DNA of 64,000 bases from Nitrospirillum pindoramense (lineage in GTDB: Bacteria > Pseudomonadota > Alphaproteobacteria > Azospirillales > Azospirillaceae). Location: positions 1 through 64,000 of the forward strand of contig NZ_VITR01000010.1 of NCBI RefSeq assembly GCF_007827955.1. Reading direction: 5' to 3'. Below the pieces are notes generated by a model that was not told the origin of the DNA, ran no database searches, and saw only the letters and a program-made list of their open reading frames with translations. The translations under genes and the position numbers were made by a program. Positions 7,683 through 17,233 of this stretch are shown here, one piece after another; positions within the stretch are counted from its first letter, which is position 1, and every line of letters begins with the position of its first letter.

Positions 7683-9056
7683 TTAGCGGACGGAGCGGGC
7701 CGAGAGGCTTTCGGGGCTGAACAGGGTTGCGGGATGCGGGGCGGTCACGGTGTAGGGTGTCGCCTCGCCATTGAAGGCGAAGGTGTAGGCGTAGCCGCCC
7801 AGTTCGAAGTCATGGATGAATTGGCTGCCGATAACCACCGCCGGCACGTCGGGCATGAGGTACATGGTGGCTTGGCCGAATTTCCACAGCTTGCCCTGCT
7901 CGTCCCAGGAATCCCCGTAAACCGCCATCCAAGTGTCTTCGTCGAGGTAGAGCCGCCGATGCGGGACCACGTCATGCGCGCCAGCGGCCAGGGTGCCGTC
8001 GATTACCCAGACGCGGTGCAGCTCATAGCGCAGCGTGTCTGGGTTGGGGTGGCTGCGGCCCAGCACCTCCGCCACCGGCTTGGCGTACAGGCGGTTGTTG
8101 TTGTAGGGCACGAACATCTCGGCCTTGCCCACCAGCTTGAAGTCATAGTGGTCCAGGCCGCCGAAGAAGATGTAGTACTCGTCCTCGCTCATGTAGCCGG
8201 CGGCGTCGGTGTTCGGGACGTCGTAGGAAATGGCCGGTGCCTTGCGCACGCGATGTTCGCCCGGCAACAGCCGCCACGCGGCGAAGTCATGCCGCTTGAT
8301 GTTGATGGGCTGCCAGTTGAGATAGCCTTCGCCCACCCGGGACGCGGGCGCGACCGCCATGTGCAGCGTCTTGAAGTAATAGCCGCCGTAACTGTCGGGC
8401 GTGGCATCGCGGTAGTAATAGGGGAAGTCGGCGATTTCCTTATACCCGCTGGCCTTTTCCGCCACCCCGTCCCCTGGCACCACATAAGTGCTGACCGTCA
8501 CTTCCCGCGCCTGTCCCCAAAAGGCCAGAAGGTGGTTCCACATGGCCTGGAAGCCGTCCTTGGGCAGGGGGAAGGGAATGCCGCCCGCGGCACCCTCGAC
8601 ACCATAGGCGATCCCTTCCGGGGCCGGCCGCGCCCGCGTGGCATTGCGATAGATGTTGTCATAGACCCAGTCCGGCGCGGCCGCGGTGCGGTGGCTGGGA
8701 TAGATGTCCATGCGATAATCGGGGTCACGCTCGAACAGGTGCTTGGCCCCCTCGGGCAGGCGGTCGGCATATTCCCTGAAATTCTTGGACGTGATGGAGA
8801 ACAGCGGCTTTTCCCCGGCGAAGGGGTCAGGCCGCGGGCCCGTCAGCGGCGCGCCCGATCCCGCTGTCGCCAATCCGCCCGTCCAGGCGGGGATGCTGCC
8901 ATCGGCATTGCCGGCGCGCTCCGCCCCCACCGGCGTCAGGCGCGATTTCAACTGCGCGGCCTCCTGTTCGGTCACCTGGGCATGCGGGCGGGTGGAAAAG
9001 CTGGTCAACGCCACGGTGGCCAACAACGCGGCGGACAGGACGGCGGTGGATCGCAT
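7683..9056 (-). CDS. DUF1329 family protein (outer-membrane lipoprotein-sorting-like fold)
   Basis: A 457-residue exported protein with a signal peptide (MRSTAVLSAALLATVALTS, cleavage near HAQV). The mature protein shows DUF1329 features: ARLTPVGAERAGN-like start, IPAWTGG, repeated substrate-cleft strands and the conserved YLDEDTW and WKFGQATMY segments near the C-terminus. In other proteobacteria DUF1329 and DUF1302 genes occur together, often with an RND exporter. Here the DUF1302 partner is divergent, starting 174 bp away, and no RND gene is adjacent. The function is not established. Confidence 0.82.
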   Translation of the reverse strand: MRSTAVLSAALLATVALTSFSTRPHAQVTEQEAAQLKSRLTPVGAERAGNADGSIPAWTGGLATAGSGAPLTGPRPDPFAGEKPLFSITSKNFREYADRLPEGAKHLFERDPDYRMDIYPSHRTAAAPDWVYDNIYRNATRARPAPEGIAYGVEGAAGGIPFPLPKDGFQAMWNHLLAFWGQAREVTVSTYVVPGDGVAEKASGYKEIADFPYYYRDATPDSYGGYYFKTLHMAVAPASRVGEGYLNWQPINIKRHDFAAWRLLPGEHRVRKAPAISYDVPNTDAAGYMSEDEYYIFFGGLDHYDFKLVGKAEMFVPYNNNRLYAKPVAEVLGRSHPNPDTLRYELHRVWVIDGTLAAGAHDVVPHRRLYLDEDTWMAVYGDSWDEQGKLWKFGQATMYLMPDVPAVVIGSQFIHDFELGGYAYTFAFNGEATPYTVTAPHPATLFSPESLSARSVR

Positions 9057-9229
9057 GGGCTCGCGGACGGGGCGGGTTGGCTAGAGGGGCATCGCCCCGA
9101 TGGGACGGACCGTCGGGATCATGGCTTGCCGCCCCCCTCGGACACAAGCGGCATGTGGCCACAGCCCATTTTATTGCAAGTATGCTAGCATCCTGCCCCC
9201 AAGCCCTTGATGGACCGGGAAAAAAGCCG

Positions 9230-10801
9230 ATGGCATTCCGCCTTTCCGTCCCCCTTCGCAGATGCTGCCTTTCCGCATTCGGCCTGTGGGTGTCGGCTGC
9301 TTCGGGCGCCGAATTATATTCGGGCGGCGGAACGGACCTGCGTTGGGACAATACGGTGCGCTATACCCTGGCCAACCGCATCAGCCCCCGGCAGGATGCC
9401 CTGCTGACCAACCTGAACTGGGACGATGGCGACCGCAACTTCGCGCCCGGCCTCATCTCCAACCGGCTGGACCTGTTGTCGGCCCTGGACCTGGGCTGGG
9501 GCGAATGGGGGCTGCATGCCAGCGCCGCCGCCTGGTATGACACTGTCTATCAGGGCCGCACGGATGACGCGGATCCCCGCGCCATCAACGCCTCCTCCGC
9601 CACCCGGGGCCATTTCGCCCGCGCCGTCCGCGACCTTCAGGGCCAGCATCTGGAATTGCGCGAGGCATTCGCCCGTGGTGCCATCACCATCGCCGACATG
9701 CCCCTATCCCTGCGGGTCGGACGGCAAGCCCTGGCATGGGGGGAGAGCCTGTTTTATGACCCCAATTCCATCGCCGCCGCCATGGCGCCCGCCGACTACA
9801 CCCGCCCCGTCGGCGGCCCCAGCGCCTACAGCAGTGACATCTATCGCCCCGTGGCCCAGGCGGTGGTGACACTCCAACCCCGGCCCGATATCTCCCTGTC
9901 GTTTTATGACCAGTTTGAATGGCGGCCGGCCCGTCAGGCGGGCAGCGGCAGCTATTTCAGCTATATGGATTATATGGGCGCCGGGGCCGACCGCCTTTAC
10001 ATCGACGGTCTGCGCTACGCCGCCCGCCAGGACGACCGCACGCCGACCGGCGGGCGGTTCGGTGTCGCCCTGCATGCCACCCTGGACGGGGTGGACTATG
10101 GCCTGTACGCCCTGCGGTACAGCGCAACGGAGCCGCAATACGAAGTGGCCCCGGACAGTGATAACCCTGTTCCGGGGGCGGACGGCTATTATCGCCTGAT
10201 CTATCCCGGCGGCATTCAACTCTACGGCGCCAGTTTCGCGGCGATGGTCGGCGACAGCACGGTCACGGGCGAGGTTTCCGCCCGCCGCAACATGCCCCTG
10301 CTGCTGCCCTCGCTGACGGGAAGCGGGCCGGTGACGTCGCAATACACGGCCTTCGTCCGGGGGGATACCCTGCACGGCCAAGTGTCCCTCACCACGGCCC
10401 TGGGCCGCTCCACCCTTTGGGGTACCAGTTTATGGGACAGCGCCGAGGTGAACGCCGAGGCGGTGGTGGATGGCGTGCTGAACGTTCTGGGTGATTATGA
10501 CGGCAGTCAGTGGCAGCACCCCGCGACCAAGGTGCGCGTTCTGTTCGAGCCGCATTATTTTCAGGTCCTTCCCAACCTGGACCTGACCCTGCCGCTGGGC
10601 GGCGGCTACAACGTCACCGGCCACAGCCTGAGCTATTACGCCCAGAACGCAGGGGCTGGTGACGTCACCGTCGGCATCGGCGCGACCTACCGCAGTGTAT
10701 GGAAGGCCAGCCTGACCCTGACGCACTACATCGGTGCTGCCAGCCGGCAATTGCTGGCCGACCGCGATTTCGTGGCCTTGGGGTTGGAGCGCACGTTCTA
10801 A
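9230..10801 (+). CDS. DUF1302 family outer-membrane protein
   Basis: A 523-residue protein. The start at ATG 9230 begins a proper signal peptide (MAFRLSVPLRRCCLSAFGLW, cleavage near ASGAEL); the frame stays open upstream but lacks a signal there. The mature part is rich in alternating strands with aromatic girdles (DLRWDNTVRYTLANR, LRVGRQALAWGESLFYDPNSIAAAMAPADYTRP, SLSFYDQFEW) and ends in F, as expected for an outer-membrane barrel. LRVGRQALAWGES is a strong DUF1302 signature. The family is usually paired with DUF1329 proteins and is presumed to act in transport at the outer membrane. The shared divergent intergenic region contains a perfect ATGCTAGCAT palindrome at 9182-9191. Confidence 0.82.
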   Translation: MAFRLSVPLRRCCLSAFGLWVSAASGAELYSGGGTDLRWDNTVRYTLANRISPRQDALLTNLNWDDGDRNFAPGLISNRLDLLSALDLGWGEWGLHASAAAWYDTVYQGRTDDADPRAINASSATRGHFARAVRDLQGQHLELREAFARGAITIADMPLSLRVGRQALAWGESLFYDPNSIAAAMAPADYTRPVGGPSAYSSDIYRPVAQAVVTLQPRPDISLSFYDQFEWRPARQAGSGSYFSYMDYMGAGADRLYIDGLRYAARQDDRTPTGGRFGVALHATLDGVDYGLYALRYSATEPQYEVAPDSDNPVPGADGYYRLIYPGGIQLYGASFAAMVGDSTVTGEVSARRNMPLLLPSLTGSGPVTSQYTAFVRGDTLHGQVSLTTALGRSTLWGTSLWDSAEVNAEAVVDGVLNVLGDYDGSQWQHPATKVRVLFEPHYFQVLPNLDLTLPLGGGYNVTGHSLSYYAQNAGAGDVTVGIGATYRSVWKASLTLTHYIGAASRQLLADRDFVALGLERTF

Positions 10802-10857
10802 ACCGGCCCGCGCCGCTCTTCTTATAATGAATTGGCCAGCAAGGACGTTTCACCGTC

Positions 10858-12651
10858 ATGGATCAAGATCGCGCGGGTTGGGACCTGCTCCGTTCCTCCC
10901 GCGACTTCTTTGTGGATTTCCGCGCCCACGCCCGGGGCGATGGCCTGCGGGTCGCGGCCCTGATCGTCCTGGGCGCCGGGGTTGAGGGCGTCGGCCTGGT
11001 TCTGCTGGTGCCTTTACTGGGGCTGGTGATTGGGGATGCCCGTACCGGCTGGGCGGTGACGCTGGCCGCGCATCTGCCGTGGTCCTCCGCCGATGGCGGT
11101 CCGCTGGTCCGCCTGCTCTCCATGCTGGCCTGCTTCGCGGCCCTGGTCGTCTTGCGGGCGGTGGTGCTGTGGCACCGCGACGTGCTGCTGGCCAAGTTGC
11201 GCCTCGGTTTCGTCGAGGAGCTACGCGGCCGCCTGGTGGCCCGGCTGATCGCGGCCCCCTGGACCCGGCTGGCGACCTTGTCCCAGGCCAGGGTCAACCA
11301 TTTGCTGGGCAGCGACATCATCCTGACCGGCGCCTGCGTCCATTTCATGCTGCAGGGGGCCGCATCGCTTTTTGTGCTGATGATGCAGTGGGGGCTGGCC
11401 TGCCTGTTTTCCCCGGCCTTGGCGGCGCTCACGGGGGTGTTGCTGGTGGGGGCGGGGGTGGCGCTGATGCCGCAATTGATCCGGTCGCGGCGGCTGGCGC
11501 GTGATGTCGCGGACGCCAACCTGCACCTGGCCACCAGCGGCGCCCAGTTCCTGGGTGGGCTCAAGCTGGCCCTCAGCCAGAATCTTCAGCACCGCTTCGC
11601 CACCGAATTCAATGACACCTTGCATCGCTTGCTGAATCAGCAGGTCGCCCTGGTCAAGGAACAGAGCAAGTCGCAGTTGGCCTTCACCACGCTCGCGTCC
11701 CTGGCGGGGGCCGCCGCCATCGTCATGGGTGTCTGGGCGTTGAGTGTGCCACCGGCCGTCCTGATCGTTTTCGTCCTGCTGCTGGCGCGGATGAGCGCGC
11801 CGGCAGCGCAGTTGCAACAGGGCGCGCAGCAGTTCGCCAACTTTCTTCCCTCCTATGAAAAGGTGCGGGCGCTGGGGGTGGAATTGGCGCAGGACGCGGT
11901 GGTGGCGGCCGATGGGGCGGATGCCCCCCATTTCTCGGCCCGTCCCCAGCCCATCCGTTTCCATCAGGTCGGCTATCGCCATCCCGGTAGCGGCCGGGGC
12001 GTATCCGGGCTGGACCTCACCCTGGAGGCCGGCAGCTTCGTGGGCATCGTGGGGGCCTCGGGCGCTGGCAAGACCACCTTCGCCGATCTGATCGTCGGGC
12101 TGACGGTTCCGGATACCGGCACCGTCATCGTGGGCGGCCAACGGTTGGAGGGGGCCCTACGGCGGCGCTGGGCGGCGGCCATCGCCTATGCCCCGCAGGA
12201 AACCTTCCTGTTCCATGACAGCATCCGGGCCAACCTGTCGTGGGCGCATCCCACGGCCACGGAGGCGGATATGCGATCAGCCCTGGCCTTGGCCGGTGCC
12301 ACGGCCTTGGTCGACAGACTGCCGCAAGGGCTGGATACCGTTGTGGGGGCGGAAGGTGGCCTGCTGTCAGGCGGGGAGCGCCAGCGCCTGGCGCTGGCGC
12401 GCGCCCTGATGCGCCGGCCGCCGCTGCTGGTTCTGGACGAAAGCACCAGCGCCATCGACATCTCGGGGGAGCGGACCGTGCTGGCCAGCCTGGCGTCCTT
12501 GCCCTGGCGGCCCACCATCGTCCTGATCGCCCACCGGCGGGAGAGCTTGGCGTTGTGCGACCGCGTCCTGGAATTCGCCAATGGTCGCGTCGTCGCCGAT
12601 GACCCTCACCCGTCGGCGCGTGCGATTGAGGCTGGACAAGCGCAGTCCTGA
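10858..12651 (+). CDS. ABC exporter, fused permease and ATP-binding protein
   Basis: A 597-residue half-transporter. Residues about 1-320 hold the membrane domain (AALIVLGAGVEGVGLVLLVPLLGLVIG, LACLFSPALAALTGVLLVGAG and others). Residues about 350-590 hold the nucleotide-binding domain, with Walker A GASGAGKTT (about 398), Q-loop YAPQETFLFHD, signature LSGGERQR (about 504), Walker B LLVLDEST (about 522) and the H-loop IAHRRES (about 557). Such proteins work as dimers that export lipids, glycans or peptides. No peptidase domain or dedicated partner is seen. Its position between the envelope and polysaccharide genes suggests an export role, but no substrate can be assigned. Confidence 0.9.
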   Translation: MDQDRAGWDLLRSSRDFFVDFRAHARGDGLRVAALIVLGAGVEGVGLVLLVPLLGLVIGDARTGWAVTLAAHLPWSSADGGPLVRLLSMLACFAALVVLRAVVLWHRDVLLAKLRLGFVEELRGRLVARLIAAPWTRLATLSQARVNHLLGSDIILTGACVHFMLQGAASLFVLMMQWGLACLFSPALAALTGVLLVGAGVALMPQLIRSRRLARDVADANLHLATSGAQFLGGLKLALSQNLQHRFATEFNDTLHRLLNQQVALVKEQSKSQLAFTTLASLAGAAAIVMGVWALSVPPAVLIVFVLLLARMSAPAAQLQQGAQQFANFLPSYEKVRALGVELAQDAVVAADGADAPHFSARPQPIRFHQVGYRHPGSGRGVSGLDLTLEAGSFVGIVGASGAGKTTFADLIVGLTVPDTGTVIVGGQRLEGALRRRWAAAIAYAPQETFLFHDSIRANLSWAHPTATEADMRSALALAGATALVDRLPQGLDTVVGAEGGLLSGGERQRLALARALMRRPPLLVLDESTSAIDISGERTVLASLASLPWRPTIVLIAHRRESLALCDRVLEFANGRVVADDPHPSARAIEAGQAQS

Positions 12652-12696
12652 TAGGAATATCCTGATGAAATAATTTCCGCATCAGAATGGTGTTTC

Positions 12697-13575
12697 ATGG
12701 AGCTGCGCAACCTGCGCGTCTTCGTCGAGGTGGTCCGCCAAGGCGGATTCTCGAATGCCGCCAAAACCGTCTTCGCCACCCAGTCCACCGTCAGCAAGGC
12801 GGTGAAGCAGCTGGAGGAGGAGATAGGGGCGCCGCTTCTGGAGCGTTTGGGCCATCGCGTCCGGCTCACCGACCTGGGGGAGGCCGTCTACCCCCGCGCC
12901 GTCCGGCTGCTGGCCGACCGGGCCGATTTGCTGTCGGAACTTGATGAACTGCGCGGATTGAAGCGCGGCACCTTGCGGCTGGGGCTGCCGCCTGTCGCCA
13001 GCAGCAGCATCTTCGCGCCCTTGCTGGTGCGTTACCGGCGGCTTTATCCCGGCATCGATGTCCGCCTGATCGAGCATGGCGGGGACGAGCTTATGGAGCG
13101 CGTCCGGTCCGGCGACCTGGACCTGGCCGCCAGCCTGCGGCCGGAGACAGACGATTTGGAATGGCAGGACGTCAAACGGGAACCGCTGGTCGCGGTGCTG
13201 GCTGCGGACCACCCCCTGGCGCAGGCGAGTTCGACGGATATCGCCGCGCTCAGGGATGTGCCCTTCATCCTTTTCGCCGAAGGGTTCGCGATCAACCGGC
13301 TGATCGGGAACGCCTGCCGCCGGCGGGGCGTCGAGCCGGTTGTGGCCGCGCGCAGCAGTCAGGTGGATTTCCTCATGGAGTTGGCGGCGGCTGGGCTGGG
13401 CGTGGCCTTTCTACCCCGCGTGCTGGCCGAGCACAGGCCGCATACCCGCATCCGGGCCCTGCTGCTGACCGAGCCGGAGACGGAGTGGCGGCTGACCATG
13501 ATTTGGCGACAGGGGGGATATTTGCCCCATGCGGCGCGGGCCTGGCTGGATATGGCGCGCCAACCCTCCGATTGA
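12697..13575 (+). CDS. LysR-family transcriptional regulator
   Basis: A 292-residue protein. The N-terminal winged helix-turn-helix (residues 1-60) reads MELRNLRVFVEVVRQGGFS and TQSTVSKAVKQLEEEIGAPLLER. Residues about 90-290 form the periplasmic-binding-protein-like effector domain. It is transcribed in the same direction as lldD, 112 bp upstream of it, so it may control L-lactate use, although typical LysR genes are divergent from their target. An inverted repeat CTGATG-N13-CATCAG lies just before the gene (about 12662-12686) and could be its own operator. Confidence 0.9.
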   Translation: MELRNLRVFVEVVRQGGFSNAAKTVFATQSTVSKAVKQLEEEIGAPLLERLGHRVRLTDLGEAVYPRAVRLLADRADLLSELDELRGLKRGTLRLGLPPVASSSIFAPLLVRYRRLYPGIDVRLIEHGGDELMERVRSGDLDLAASLRPETDDLEWQDVKREPLVAVLAADHPLAQASSTDIAALRDVPFILFAEGFAINRLIGNACRRRGVEPVVAARSSQVDFLMELAAAGLGVAFLPRVLAEHRPHTRIRALLLTEPETEWRLTMIWRQGGYLPHAARAWLDMARQPSD

Positions 13576-13586
13576 CATTCCAAATC

Positions 13587-13622
13587 CGACTGGAAACCAG
13601 TCGAACGTTCCATTTCTATAAT
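13587..13622 (+). promoter_or_regulatory. Perfect inverted repeat and -10 box upstream of lldD
   Basis: CGACTGG-AAA-CCAGTCG (13587-13603) is followed by a consensus TATAAT at 13617-13622. No good -35 lies at the right distance; the TTGACA at 13572 is 39 bp away. The repeat occupies the -35 position, which would suit an activator-dependent promoter. It could instead be an mRNA hairpin at the end of the LysR gene, though no T-run follows it. Confidence 0.45.
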
Positions 13623-13687
13623 ATCGGTTTCAGCCTTACCTCTATCGCTGTCCACCCCCGCCGCCTGGCGATCCCTGGAAGAGCGAT

Positions 13688-14851
13688 ATGATCATCTCCG
13701 CCCCGTCCGATTATCGTGAAGCCGCGCGCCGCCGTTTGCCGCGTTTCCTGTTCGATTACATTGATGGTGGCGCCGTCACCGAAAGCACCCTGAGGAACAA
13801 TGCCGGGGCGCTGCAGACGATCGCGCTGCGCCAGCGCGTGCTTCAGGGTGTCGGCGCGCCGACCCTGGAAACCGACATATTGGGCAGCCCCTGGGCCATG
13901 CCGATCGCGTTGGCGCCCGTGGGCGCCACCGGCATGTACGCCAGGCGAGGCGAGGTGCAGGCCGCCCGCGCCGCCGCAGACGCTGGTATCCCTTACACGC
14001 TCTCCACTGTTTCCGTCTGCTCGATCGAAGAGGTCGCGCGGGGCGCCAAGGGCGAGTTGTGGTCCCAGCTCTATGTCCTGAAGGATCGGGGCTTCATGAA
14101 CAACGCCCTGGAACGGGCCTGGGCGGCGGGTATGAAGACGCTGGTCTTCACGGTCGATATGCCGGTGCCCGGGTCACGCTACCGCGACCGGCACTCCGGC
14201 ATGTCGGGCCCGGGCGCAACGGTAAGGCAATACCTGCAGGCCGTGACGCACCCTTCTTGGGCGCTTGATGTGGGGCTTGCCGGCCGGCCGCTGTCCTTCG
14301 GCAATATCGAAGCCTACACCGGCCGCAGGATGACGATGAACGACTACATGGGCTTCATCGGCAGCAACTTCGATCCGTCGATCGCCTGGCATGACCTGGA
14401 ATGGATACGCGACAGCTGGAAGGGCAAGCTCATCATCAAGGGCTTGCTGGATCCCGAGGATGCGCGTGATGCCAAGCGGCTCGGCGCCGACGGGGTCATC
14501 GTATCCAACCATGGCGGACGTCAGCTTGACGGAGCCATCCCGACCGCCGCCGCCTTGCCCGGGGTGGTCGACGCAGTTGGCGACGACCTGACCGTGCTGG
14601 TCGATTCCGGCGTCCGGTCGGGGGTGGATGTCGTGCGCATGCTGGCGCTGGGCGCCAAGGGCGTGCTGCTGGGCCGCGCTTACGTCTACGCCCTGGCCGC
14701 CGGTGGGCAGCGGGCGGTCTCACACCTGCTCAACCTGTTCGCCGCCGACATGAAAGTCACCATGACGCTGATCGGGGCGAAAACACCGGCTGACATCACC
14801 CGGGACGCGCTTGATTGCGCGGCGAAGCACCTTTCCTCCCAGCAGCTGTAG
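13688..14851 (+). CDS. lldD: FMN-dependent L-lactate dehydrogenase (quinone-linked)
   Basis: A 387-residue member of the alpha-hydroxyacid oxidase family, which oxidises L-lactate to pyruvate at the membrane. Signatures include the N-terminal [26 protein letters not shown], the FMN-pocket [16 protein letters not shown], the substrate-binding YVLKDRGF, the loop KGLLDPEDA and the active-site [10 protein letters not shown] with His275, the position of the catalytic histidine in the E. coli enzyme. [26 protein letters not shown] completes the barrel. The length is close to E. coli LldD (about 396). A LysR gene lies directly upstream. The gene abuts the convergent nucleotidyltransferase gene with no spacer. 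Confidence 0.94.
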   Translation: MIISAPSDYREAARRRLPRFLFDYIDGGAVTESTLRNNAGALQTIALRQRVLQGVGAPTLETDILGSPWAMPIALAPVGATGMYARRGEVQAARAAADAGIPYTLSTVSVCSIEEVARGAKGELWSQLYVLKDRGFMNNALERAWAAGMKTLVFTVDMPVPGSRYRDRHSGMSGPGATVRQYLQAVTHPSWALDVGLAGRPLSFGNIEAYTGRRMTMNDYMGFIGSNFDPSIAWHDLEWIRDSWKGKLIIKGLLDPEDARDAKRLGADGVIVSNHGGRQLDGAIPTAAALPGVVDAVGDDLTVLVDSGVRSGVDVVRMLALGAKGVLLGRAYVYALAAGGQRAVSHLLNLFAADMKVTMTLIGAKTPADITRDALDCAAKHLSSQQL

Positions 14852-15862
14852 CTAACGGCCGGACAGTTCATCCAGACGCGCCTGCCACGCGGCTTCGATG
14901 CGCAGGCGCATCTCATCCCACAGGCTGTGGGATTCACGGGTGGACCGCGTCCAGGCGCCCTTCAGCCGGTCGGTTTCGTTGAAGCGGTGGATCTTCCGCC
15001 GGGCTTCCAGCGCTTCCAACCCCCGGCCCAGGGGGCTGTCCAACAGCCATTCGCCCGCGCGCTTCAGCCCGTTGGCATAGGGGGGACAGTCCTGCCAGCC
15101 CGCCAGCGCGTCGACGGGGGGCGCGTCTACGGGCGGCGCGCCGACGGCGTTGGGCAGCCATTTAGCCGTCCACGCGTTGGCTTCGCGCACGGCATCATAG
15201 GTTTCGATGCCGTGCAGGGGGATCATCTGGCACAGTTCCTGGGCGTCGTAGAGGCTGCGGCGCGCCAGAGGCAGGGCAGCCATGGACAGGAAGGTGTTGG
15301 GACAGAACAGGCCCCGCGCCAGCTTGGCATCCAGCAACGCCAGCAGACGGCAGAGGGCGCGGGTGCGCCACATCGTGCCGGCATCGGTCACCAGCAGGAA
15401 ATCAATGTCGCCATCGGGGGGGAAGTTGCCGGCGGCCAGCGATCCCGTCATCGCCACCATGCGCACGTTGGGCAGGCTGGCCAGGAAGCGGGCATAACGG
15501 CGCGCGGTGGGCCATTGGCGCCGGGACAGCTCCCGCCGGGCGCGCCGTATGGCGAACAGCTCCGGCCGGCCCCGCAGGGCGTGATAGGTGCCATCGCTTT
15601 CCAGGTGACGCCGCAAGGCGGGACCGTCCAGGGCCTGCTGCACATCGCCCGGTGTGCAGCGGATGCCGTGCAGGTAGCGATGGATTTCCGGCACGGTCAC
15701 CGGAAAGTTGAAAATGTCGCGGTAAGCGATGGTGGAATAGATCGCCGTTTCCAGCGGGTTCATCGTACGCGCGATGGTCATGACTTTCGTTTTCCGCGCC
15801 CAGTGCGCCGGGCCCGCCGCGCCGCCTGGCGCCTGGTGGCCCTGAGGTTCTTCGTTCAGCAT
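14852..15862 (-). CDS. Nucleotidyltransferase-fold protein of the exopolysaccharide locus
   Basis: A 336-residue protein. The start ATG 15862 is preceded by GGAGG (15874-15878), which overlaps the stop of the upstream glycosyltransferase, so the two are coupled. After a variable N-terminus, residues about 28-80 look like a winged-helix segment (TAIYSTIAYRDIFNFPVTVPEIHRYL). Residues about 138-160 contain MTGSLAAGNFPPDGDIDFLLV, the GS...DxD signature of the polymerase-beta-like nucleotidyltransferase fold. I do not know a characterised homologue. By location it probably serves exopolysaccharide synthesis or its regulation, but the substrate is unknown. Confidence 0.72.
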   Translation of the reverse strand: MLNEEPQGHQAPGGAAGPAHWARKTKVMTIARTMNPLETAIYSTIAYRDIFNFPVTVPEIHRYLHGIRCTPGDVQQALDGPALRRHLESDGTYHALRGRPELFAIRRARRELSRRQWPTARRYARFLASLPNVRMVAMTGSLAAGNFPPDGDIDFLLVTDAGTMWRTRALCRLLALLDAKLARGLFCPNTFLSMAALPLARRSLYDAQELCQMIPLHGIETYDAVREANAWTAKWLPNAVGAPPVDAPPVDALAGWQDCPPYANGLKRAGEWLLDSPLGRGLEALEARRKIHRFNETDRLKGAWTRSTRESHSLWDEMRLRIEAAWQARLDELSGR

Positions 15863-15877
15863 CGGGCCCCCTGCCTC

Positions 15878-17191
15878 CTATCCAGATGCCTGTTCCGCGT
15901 CGGCCCAGGCCATGCCAGCCGCCGCCGCTGTCGCCCGGGGGCGCAGGGTCATTTCCCAGGCGCGCTCGAACCCGGCGGGCGAGAGCGCGCGGGCGACGAA
16001 AGCCGCCCCCTTGAGCGCCGCGTCCGCCCACAGCTCGGCATAGGCCTCCGGTTGCGTCAGGTAAGGCCCCCATTGGTCCTCCGGCACCATCAGCGGATAG
16101 CCGGGGGGGCGTAATCCCTCCATGGCTGTACGGTTGCCCAGGACCGGGCAGCCCCAGGACCACGCCTCCGCCACCTTGGTCTTGATGCCGCCCGCCACCA
16201 GCGCCGGCACCAGGGCGATGCTGCCGGGCCGATAGACCTGGGCCAGATCGTCGGCATAGCCGTGCCAGTGCACCCCGGGCACATCGGCCAGCGGCCGCGT
16301 CTGCCGGCCGTGGATGTGCAGCGGCGTGGCCGGCGCCAGCCGCCGCCATTCCGCCAACAGGAAATCGATGGCGGTGCGGTTTTGCAGTTGCCGGTCGCTG
16401 CCGATAAAGACGAAGCGCAGGGCCTGGGCGGTTTCCCGGCCGCCCTGTGCGGGGATCTGGGCCCAGGGCCGGGCTTGGAGGGGCACACCGGGCGGGATGG
16501 CGCGCACCACCGGCGCCGACCGCGCTGTGCCAACGTCCACCGGCGCGCGCTGGCACAGCATCTGCCGCTCCACGGGCGACAGCAGCACCGTGACGCTGGA
16601 CGCCCGCATCACCTCCCGCTCCGCCGCCGGCAGGGTGCCGGCCTCATAGGCGGTGACCATGCGGGCCAGCGGCCCCTCCGCCAAGCGGCGGGCCCAGCGG
16701 GGAAAATGCGGGCCGACGTGGCCGGTCAGCAAGGGCATGCGGTGATGGCGCAGATAGGTCATGCGCCGTGACATCAGGTCGTCGAAATCGGTGACGATGT
16801 GCAGGTCCGGCAGGGCCCGGCGCAGGGCACGCAGCAGGGTCTGGCACCGCACGGTGTCGAGATAGACGGCATCGAACGCCCCCCGCCGGATATGGGCCGC
16901 CATCCGTTCCACCTCCCGCGGGCCGGCATACAACAGGCATTGCAGGGGCCGGGGGCGGCCGGTCGCCAAGCCGGACAGCCATGCGCTGGCGGCACCCAGG
17001 CGGTCCACCGCCCCGCCTTGCAGCACCGACCGCAGGGTCAGCACCTCCACCGTGTGGCGGCGGCGCAGGGCGTCCAGAATATGGCCCATGATCGGGGTGC
17101 GGCCGTTGCGTTGCGCCAGGTCGCGGGTCGTCACGAAGGCGATGCGCAACGCGGGCGCGCTGGGAGGCGGCGGGCTGAAGAGGGTATCCAT
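15878..17191 (-). CDS. Glycosyltransferase, GT4-like (GT-B fold)
   Basis: A 437-residue protein. The N-terminal domain begins RIAFVTTRDLAQRNGRTPIMGHILDALRRRH, typical of GT-B enzymes, and contains DAVYLDTVRCQ and TDFDDLMSRRM. The C-terminal donor-binding half has LRFVFIGSDRQLQNRTAIDFLLAEW, VHWHGYADDLAQVYRPGSIALVPALVAGGIKTKVAEAWSWGCPV and LGNRTAMEG, the arrangement of GT4-type retaining transferases. It starts 36 nt after the predicted start point of the candidate ECF promoter at 17234-17259. The likely role is adding a sugar to the lipid-linked exopolysaccharide repeat unit in the cytoplasm. Confidence 0.86.
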   Translation of the reverse strand: MDTLFSPPPPSAPALRIAFVTTRDLAQRNGRTPIMGHILDALRRRHTVEVLTLRSVLQGGAVDRLGAASAWLSGLATGRPRPLQCLLYAGPREVERMAAHIRRGAFDAVYLDTVRCQTLLRALRRALPDLHIVTDFDDLMSRRMTYLRHHRMPLLTGHVGPHFPRWARRLAEGPLARMVTAYEAGTLPAAEREVMRASSVTVLLSPVERQMLCQRAPVDVGTARSAPVVRAIPPGVPLQARPWAQIPAQGGRETAQALRFVFIGSDRQLQNRTAIDFLLAEWRRLAPATPLHIHGRQTRPLADVPGVHWHGYADDLAQVYRPGSIALVPALVAGGIKTKVAEAWSWGCPVLGNRTAMEGLRPPGYPLMVPEDQWGPYLTQPEAYAELWADAALKGAAFVARALSPAGFERAWEMTLRPRATAAAAGMAWADAEQASG

Positions 17192-17233
17192 GGTCTACCT
17201 GGGTCGGGGGCGGAAGCGTGCCCCTGTACCCAT

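Noticed and set aside
12654-12686. GGAATA before the LysR gene as a further ECF promoter
   Set aside because: No CGTC follows at 16 or 17 bp (CCGCAT is found instead); treated as unrelated.
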